The translations under genes and the position numbers were made by a program. From the NCBI GenBank assembly GCA_022497145.1, contig MU386072.1, positions 1-22,360 of the forward strand: 22,360 nt of DNA. The letters run 5' to 3'. How positions within the stretch are numbered: position 1 is the first letter of the stretch; every line of letters begins with the position of its first letter. This DNA is from Rostrohypoxylon terebratum. Taxonomy: Eukaryota > Ascomycota > Sordariomycetes > Xylariales > Hypoxylaceae. This document shows, in pieces, positions 16,694 through 22,360 of this stretch. A model generated the notes under the pieces. It was not told where the DNA came from, ran no database searches, and was given only the letters and a program-made list of their open reading frames with translations.

Positions 16694-18274
16694 CTATACG
16701 CCCTTGACCGGTGGCTCGTATATTCGCTCGTTGACCTGGAACATATGTGGCTTGTCCTTTGCGCCAGCCGCGATCGCTTTCTCCCTGCTACCTCTCAACA
16801 TCCACGGGGAATCTTTGAGGCCTTTATTCCACACCCTCCCTTCGTATTCCTCCTCTACCGGGCGTTCTCCGGTAGCTTGGATCTCGCGAGCTGCTTTCTC
16901 AATATTGGACCAAACGCGGAGAATATTCAGTCCTGCAAACAACCTGATCTGTTCATCTGTAGCACCCCGTTCCATCATTAATTGAACGAGATCCGGAAAC
17001 TTGGACACGTCCTCTAACCCGATTGGCGTGTACGGAGTCCCGGAGAAGTCGCTACCCACACCGACACAGTCCCAACCACAGACCTCTGCAATGTGGAAGA
17101 TGTGGTCCACAACATCATGTATAGTCGCCTGCTCGGGATCCGTCATCCTAAGGAAACGGTTGACGAACACTGCCATCACAATGCCACCGTTGCGCTTGAC
17201 TGTCCGTAACACATCGTCGGGTACGTTCCGAAGATGTGGTGTCACGCTGTAAGCGCCCGAGTGCGAAAATATGACCGGTGCTCGTGCCACACTCAACACA
17301 TCTCGCATAGTCTGATGGGAGACGTGAGACAAATCTACCATCATACCTAGCCGGTTCATCTCTTTGATCGCCTCGTATCCCAATTTAAACAATCCCCCAT
17401 CCTGAGACCCAGTAGTCGCTACTGTAAAAGCAGACGTCCCAAATGCCGTATCGCAATTATGCGTGAGTGTAATGTACCGCGCGCCAAGGTCATACATCTG
17501 CCGTATGCTAGCGATGCTCCCACCAACTTGATGGCTGCCTTCAATGCCAATCATACTTGCAATACGACCTGACTTGAAGGCTTGCTGGGCGCAAGCTGAC
17601 GTTTCGCAATACTGGAGATGCTCGGGGTGTTCGTTTATGAATCTCTTGGTAACATCGATCTGTTCCAACGTATCTCTCACGATCCACTTACAAGACGCAA
17701 ATTAGATCGTTGAGGTTCGATAACGGGGAAATATCACTTACAGAAGGGTCCTCGAAATGCTCTTGGTGAGTATCACATTCCACATATACACTCCAAAACT
17801 GGCCGCCCACCATTCCAGCTTCCATTCTCTGGATGTCCGTGTGTCCAAGAAGCCTTTTCGTGAGATCGAGCTCCCCGCCGTAGATGCGGTTATGCAATTC
17901 TATGCGCAATTGCCAAGGTAGATCATTGTGTCCATCGATCAAACTAGGAATATCACTTAGCAAGACTCTTAGCAATCAAAATAGTAAGTTGGTACGTACG
18001 GAGATGTGCTGAGCACCCTTCGACTGCGCTCAGCGTAGTTTGTGGGATCGACTTGTGATTGACCAGGCCATAATACCGCGAAAGGGCTGAGGAGAAGCGC
18101 AACCCCAGCAGCAACAATAGGGTATCGAAACTTAGATAGAACTCCAACGTTTTGTACCTGGTGGCGTACAATGATAGATCTATCAGGTGTTCCTGCGTTA
18201 ACGGATTGGGCAGAAGGGACCTGCTCGTCGCTAGGCGATGACACGCTCTCTGGGGTAGAGTGAGGTTCAGCCAT
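16694..18274 (-). CDS. Membrane-anchored dipeptidase, peptidase family M19 (renal dipeptidase-like)
   Basis: Three exons on the minus strand: 18274-18000, 17943-17742 and 17686-16694, giving 489 aa. The product is a zinc dipeptidase of the amidohydrolase fold that hydrolyses dipeptides. The zinc ligands expected for family M19 are present: His97 and Asp99 in DGHNDLPW, bridging Glu208 in IGIEGSH, His280 in DLSHVSH and His301 in SHSGAYS, plus the catalytic-site Asp372 in GVGSDFSG. About 50 polar, Ser/Pro-rich residues come first, then one transmembrane segment (about 51-69), so the catalytic domain should face the lumen or outside as a type II membrane protein. The start codon lies in a near-ideal context, GCCACCATGG. 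Related enzymes occur in epipolythiodioxopiperazine clusters (GliJ) and as housekeeping enzymes; with no peptide synthetase in view the latter is as likely. Confidence 0.92.
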
Positions 18275-18760
18275 GGTGGCCAAGGCTCAGATGTACCTAC
18301 TGTGTAGGAGCTAGAACCAGAAGCTTTTTCCAGGAACTGGATATCTCAATTGGATTTGACCTTTAAGCTCTGCGGTCGAGCAATACCCCCGGCCGAGGTA
18401 GGGGTTAATCCATAGAGGGTATTGAGGAACGTCATGGGGGTGAGTACCCGGACCCCACAGTAGCATCCGCTCGGTTCTCTAGTCCCGATCCCGGAGGGTA
18501 TAGTTCAATTGCGTGCTTCTCATGCCTGACACTAGAAATTAGGAAGTATCACACCATCAAGTAAACAGAGAGTATCATAAATTTCCACGTGCAAGATTTT
18601 ACTTGAGAAAGTTGGCGTGGAATTAGTGTACGAGTAGGAAGTCACAAATCAAGCGTACCCCTTAAGGTATGGTCTCCGCACTATTGGGTGGGTAACTCGG
18701 ACCAAATATTATCGAAAGGAGTTACTGTGCTAAAAATCATCAAAGACACGATAATTGACT
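18275..18760. promoter_or_regulatory. Dipeptidase promoter region and 3' flank of the rhodopsin-like gene
   Basis: The dipeptidase is transcribed leftward from 18274, so its promoter lies here. The part at 18370-18500 is rich in CCGG/CGG triplets (CCCCCGGCCGAGG, TCCCGATCCCGGAGG). No open frame or RNA gene is supported; a short tRNA-like string near 18495 was rejected. Confidence 0.45.
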
Positions 18761-20097
18761 TTAGACTCTATCAGATTCCTCGCTCCCTTCAAAGGTTAAG
18801 CTTAAACTTCCAGCAGGCGGAGACGGAAGAGCAAACATCTCACTGTCAACCCTTGTAAACCCCTCTAGTGTCATCAGCGTGTTACACATTGACACACGAA
18901 ATGTCCGCATCTTTTCCCGGAATCCTTTGGGCTGAGGTCTATATACTTGTATAGCTTCTCTATTGATCGTGTCGGATTCTATCTGAGTGAACAGGCAGCG
19001 AAACGAGATCAAGCAAGCGACGATGAACGCTAGATAGGGAACAGAATCAGCTCTGAATGGGGGTTCGGGGAAAACCAACGATAACTTACATATAATATAT
19101 TCGATACAAAACCAGAACCATAACCATGCCACGTTCACCGGTTTCGTGTCAGGCTGGTCGACAGGTACATATGCACCGCTGAAAATGCTACCACGCACTA
19201 TAGTAACAAGAACAGTGAATACAACCAGAGAGAATAGAGCCGTAAGAACGAGTTTCTTCCTAACATCGATACGGACGTTCCATAGAACATAGATGGGAAA
19301 TCCTATAACTATGCCGCCTAGTTAGCGTCTATGGTTGTTCAAACTTTCTCAAAACGCTGTCAGGGTAAAACAAACTCATCGCATCTCCGACTGCGTCCAA
19401 TAAGCACGAAATGATGGAGTTCAGGTTGGCAAAGATCCTGTTACCGCGACCCTTGCAGACCAGAATAATACTGTCGACTGGCGCCAATAAACACCCAAAG
19501 GGGATGATAGCAATCGCTGCCACACCAGAGATAATGTTGAAGATCAAGACTATCCACCAAAAGACGCGGTACTTGGTAACTCTCTCACCAAGTCGCGAAA
19601 GGAATATCAAGAAGCTGAATTTTATCAACCATATCCCTATATAATTCATCATCATCAAAGCGACGTGTCCGTGTAGTCCTTTGACGAGACCCTCGAGGAA
19701 TTCCATCATTATCACCTCATTCCCTATGCGTACTTCCTCGATGTTATAGCAGTACTGGACCAGCACCTGGAGTATGATAGCAGTTGCGATGAGGATGATC
19801 AATGATAGTAACATGAAGTAGTCTTCGAAAAGGAGACGTCGGAAACAGACGGTTCGGATCACCAATCGACAGCTGAATGCAAGGATGCATAATGAAACTC
19901 CGGTCCAGATAATGGCCTTTTTACACAGTTGTTAGCGCTAGCAGATATTACTTAAATTGAAGAATAGTTGACTTTCACGAGAGATTGAGACAGGATTGAC
20001 CTACATGGTAAGCGACATGTGGGATTAACGGCGGGATTGTTACTCTATGGACCAGGACTTTTGCGAAAGACAGTTGATCACGGACGTGTAAAGCCAT
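18761..20097 (-). CDS. Fungal rhodopsin-domain (Pth11/SAT4-like) seven-helix membrane protein
   Basis: Four exons on the minus strand: 20097-20005, 19916-19376, 19317-19090 and 19029-18761, giving 376 aa. All phases agree; donors are GTAGGT, GTTTGT and GTAAGT, and acceptors AAAAAG, CTAACTAG and CTATCTAG. Hydrophobic helices begin at about residue 33 (IIWTGVSLCILAF), 64, 114, 150 and 190, with two more in exons 3 and 4 (VLTALFSLVVFTVLVTIV; FIVACLISF), totalling about seven. The LFEDYFMLLSL segment after helix 1, the YIGIWLIKFSFLIFLSRL helix, and the VLWNVRIDVRKKL loop are typical of the fungal rhodopsin domain family, to which Pth11-like putative receptors belong. The tail is cytoplasmic and acidic at its end. 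Some members are G-protein-coupled surface sensors in plant pathogens; no ligand can be inferred. The C-terminal CFEM domain of true Pth11 is absent. Confidence 0.85.
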
Positions 20098-20759
20098 CGT
20101 CGATTCAGTCTTTACTGTTTGAAAGTAAAGTCTCTTGATCAAGGTCATGGCTTCAAGTATTCTACGAGCCTCGGAAAACCAAGTACTCTAAGAAAATACT
20201 GGGTCAGACCATGTATTATTGTGATGAAATATACCACCTTGAACTTGGCCATGGCGGACAATCAGTCGAACAAGAACGTAGCACATATTTGGTAGCAACA
20301 TCTCAATCAAAGGGTAGGACTTTGAGTTTATATATTGGAGCGGGGTTTGCGAAAAAGCATATGCATGTTGGTATATAAAATAGCAAGATAGGACCTTTCC
20401 TGTGTTGAATCCTAGGGTAACCACGGTTGGAAAATCATCTAATTGGTGAACGATAGCCGCAGGATGTTGTACGTGGAAGCTCAATAAATCCGAGATTGCA
20501 GTCTGCAAGGCGAGAAACATTGATCTTAGAGAGGCACAGTACGTTGCGGAAGTTGTGCCACCCCTTTATTTATATTGACGGGGACGTCGGCTATATGTTC
20601 TTTCGTAGGTGAGAATCTACATGAAAAGGGGGGGTGGATTAGGTAATGAATGTATCTTTAAATTGAATATCGCTGACTCCGTACATATCTCCTAATATTA
20701 TGCTCTTAGAGAAGGATCCCTCAAAAAGGACTATGCCGTAAGCAGCTATGTCAGTCCAT

Positions 20760-20784
20760 CTTATGTAATCACATCTTACATAAG
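20760..20784. repeat. Perfect 9-bp inverted repeat upstream of the HET gene
   Basis: CTTATGTAA, a 7-base spacer, then TTACATAAG. It lies about 165-185 bases before the HET start codon. It could be a dimeric factor-binding site or a 5' UTR hairpin. Confidence 0.6.
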
Positions 20785-20837
20785 TTAGATTGTGCTTTGT
20801 AATCAATCTCAGATCCACATGTCAACGAGGCGTCGTC

Positions 20838-20864
20838 GGCATCTTAGGCATCTTAGGCATCTTG
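20838..20864 (+). repeat. Three tandem 9-bp repeats (GGCATCTTA)
   Basis: Two exact copies of GGCATCTTA are followed by GGCATCTTG. They are about 80-105 bases before the HET start codon and upstream of the in-frame stop at 20877, so they are not in the coding region. Confidence 0.8.
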
Positions 20865-20945
20865 GCTGCCTCAATTTAAGCCCAATTTCTTACCATACCT
20901 CATCTAATTCTATGGCATGCATACGAAATCAGGAATTCCTTAAAA

Positions 20946-22360
20946 ATGCTGGAGTGCATATACTGCGATGAGCCTCACGACTGCGAATGTTACGTCAAGA
21001 GGGGTCTGAATAACTTCGAAATTAACCCCAAGCTGTGTGAGAAATGCCAGGACTGGAACGATCTCATACATCTTATTTACTGCAAACAATATGAATATTT
21101 GAGCATTGATTCAAGTTTCTTCAACATCCCGAAGCACATCATCACAATCTTACTACGAAACCGCCACTTTCTGCTTGAGAGGATTCATTGTCCAGTTGCA
21201 CGTCTAAAAAAGCGGAAGAAGCCTCCAATAAAAGCTCCGACATTTCACACGCTAGACTCTACATCACTAGGGTCATGTTTAATGTGCACTTTTCTCAAAG
21301 AAGTTCTTTCGGATGTGACCAAAGGACTTCAGGATGTGAAAGTGGCTCTATGGTATCCTTTTCTCCGAGGGTCGAAACATGGCCGGTTACAAGAGGAATG
21401 CTTACTTCCGGTATGCATGTCATATGTCACACAATCTGATCCTACAACTGTTCAATATAAGGCCATGGACATCGAGATGATACTATATTATGAAGAATGG
21501 TGTTACAGGCTGAAGGATATCACCAGATGGAATAGGACATTAATAAATACGGAATCTATCATGAAATGGTTGGAGGACTGCAAAAAGGATCACCGCGATG
21601 ATTGCAACAGGGTCGTCGGACAAGATAAACTACCACCAGGGTTTCGAGTAATTGATACGCTTTCGTGGAATATCGTCGAATGCCAGGACCCAATCACTTA
21701 TGTGGCACTGAGTTACGTTTGGGCTGAAGCAACCCTAGCCTCTGGTGAAGTACCACAAACCCCGTTTCAGCTTTTGCCATCCAATGTTCAAGATCTTAAG
21801 CGAGAAGGTTCCTTAAGAGAGAAAAGTGGCGAGCTGCCAGCCGTCATTACTGATGCTATTCAACTATGTGTTAATATTGGTATTCGCTACCTTTGGGTGG
21901 ACCGTTTCTGCATTATACAGGGAGACACTGATCCGTCGCAATTGACTCAAATCAATTCCATGGACGTCATCTACCGGAAGGCTGATCTAACAATCATTGC
22001 ACTAAGAGGGTCATCGGGTTTACCGGGTGTCTCATTTAGGCCACGATGCTTGTCGCCGTTTGAAGCAGCAACCGACGAACACATAAATGCAGAATGGGAA
22101 ATCAAGTTAGATTTGGATCCAGGAATAAAGCCTCCGAAGTTAGGAAGCATTGTTGATCTTTCAAGATGGAAAACTAGGGGCTGGACATACCAGGAATTGA
22201 TCTTGTCAAGGAGACATCTTGTCACACGGGGACTGGATGCCAAGATACAGTTGGCAGCCAGGTCTCATACAGGTCAGGCAGGAATCCTGCAAAGAGGTTA
22301 TCATCACTTATTATTGGAAGCTGTTGACCAGATGAACAAGATTGAACCAAACCCAACACA
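20946..22360 (+). CDS. HET-domain (heterokaryon incompatibility) protein, 3' end outside the window
   Basis: A single frame stays open from the ATG at 20946 to the last base, 471 full codons with no stop and no need for an intron. The nearest upstream in-frame stop is TAA at 20877-20879, with no ATG between. The N-terminus has clustered cysteines (C4, C7, C13, C15, C31, C34), possibly a small zinc module. The HET domain follows: YVALSYVW at 252-259, YLWVDRFCIIQ at 315-325, MDVIYRKADLTIIAL from 339, GLPGV then R-rich, and RGWTYQE at 411-417 followed by LILSRRHL. Proteins of this family control allorecognition and can trigger cell death when incompatible hyphae fuse; most are uncharacterised. 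The usual Gly after SYxW is replaced by Ala-Glu, and Ile-Asp-Ser is Val-Asp-Arg. The C-terminal region is beyond the edge. Confidence 0.88.
   Translation, partial: MLECIYCDEPHDCECYVKRGLNNFEINPKLCEKCQDWNDLIHLIYCKQYEYLSIDSSFFNIPKHIITILLRNRHFLLERIHCPVARLKKRKKPPIKAPTFHTLDSTSLGSCLMCTFLKEVLSDVTKGLQDVKVALWYPFLRGSKHGRLQEECLLPVCMSYVTQSDPTTVQYKAMDIEMILYYEEWCYRLKDITRWNRTLINTESIMKWLEDCKKDHRDDCNRVVGQDKLPPGFRVIDTLSWNIVECQDPITYVALSYVWAEATLASGEVPQTPFQLLPSNVQDLKREGSLREKSGELPAVITDAIQLCVNIGIRYLWVDRFCIIQGDTDPSQLTQINSMDVIYRKADLTIIALRGSSGLPGVSFRPRCLSPFEAATDEHINAEWEIKLDLDPGIKPPKLGSIVDLSRWKTRGWTYQELILSRRHLVTRGLDAKIQLAARSHTGQAGILQRGYHHLLLEAVDQMNKIEPNPT

Larger units (their letters stand above)
20098..20945. promoter_or_regulatory. 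Divergent promoter region of the rhodopsin-like and HET genes
   Basis: The flanking genes diverge, so both promoters lie here. It contains an inverted repeat (20760-20784) and a tandem repeat (20838-20864) on the HET side. A minus-strand open frame at 20188-20520 (110 residues) has no family I recognise and is not called as a gene, though a small unknown protein cannot be ruled out. Confidence 0.45.

Noticed and set aside
16536..16985. Plus-strand open frame of 149 codons
   Set aside because: It lies largely antisense to the dipeptidase exon, which has full catalytic motifs; the translated product has no recognisable features.
16694..18274. Dipeptidase as part of a gliotoxin-type cluster
   Set aside because: M19 dipeptidases occur there, but no peptide synthetase, glutathione transferase, methyltransferase or thioredoxin-like oxidase is visible in the window.
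18480..18545. Possible tRNA-like sequence (GGTATAGTTCAATTG followed by CTTCTCATG)
   Set aside because: The D-loop-like string is not followed by a T-loop GGTTCGA block or a matching acceptor stem, so no cloverleaf can be built.
20188..20520. Minus-strand open frame of 110 codons upstream of the rhodopsin-like gene
   Set aside because: No family resemblance and no splice link to the downstream gene; left as part of the divergent promoter region.
1..22360. CRISPR array, rRNA or bacterial-type operon signals
   Set aside because: No regularly spaced direct repeats, rRNA-like segments or ribosome-binding-site pattern; the intron-bearing genes show this is fungal nuclear DNA.

Overview
The window looks like a nuclear segment from a filamentous ascomycete fungus (Pezizomycotina). 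The evidence is short 45-80 nt introns with GTAAGT-like donors and CTAAC-like branch points, a HET-domain gene, a fungal rhodopsin-like (Pth11/SAT4 type) membrane protein, a cytosolic chaperonin CCT zeta gene, and interstitial TTAGGG repeats. I cannot name the species from sequence alone. Exon models below were built by hand from reading frame, splice motifs and family resemblance; no search or alignment was run.

Left part (1-6,500). An RBR-type (RING-IBR-RING) E3 ubiquitin ligase gene lies on + at 53-1945. It is followed by a stretch of decay. A broken gene for a secreted NPP1/Nep1-like protein lies on - at about 2309-3307. A non-autonomous DNA transposon of about 0.8 kb (4762-5568) has long terminal inverted repeats and TA target duplications. 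A hemerythrin-like gene on + at about 5786-6475 is interrupted by one in-frame stop. The transposon ends only about 0.2 kb before the first hemerythrin exon I can recognise. Degenerate telomere-like repeats in both orientations (6494-6764) separate this block from the next gene.

Middle part (7,034-12,293). An intact six-exon CCT6 gene (+, 544 aa) is followed by a three-exon gene (-) for a large secreted protein of 901 aa, probably of the DUF5695 family and perhaps a carbohydrate-active enzyme.

Right part (13,107-22,360). A short-chain dehydrogenase/reductase gene (+, four exons) converges on a CYP504-like cytochrome P450 gene (-, four exons). Upstream of the P450 is a possible relic of the first codons of a flavin amine-oxidase-like gene, then a membrane-anchored M19 dipeptidase gene (-, three exons), then a seven-helix rhodopsin-like gene (-, four exons). 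A long uninterrupted HET-domain gene (+) starts at 20946 and leaves the window without a stop. SDR, P450, flavin-oxidase relic and dipeptidase side by side could be a small or decayed catabolic or secondary-metabolite cluster, but this is inference from adjacency.

The most noteworthy points are the HET gene running off the edge, the TIR transposon beside a newly broken gene, the interstitial telomeric repeats at the edge of the pseudogene block, and the amine-oxidase-like relic with its FAD-binding glycines apparently missing.
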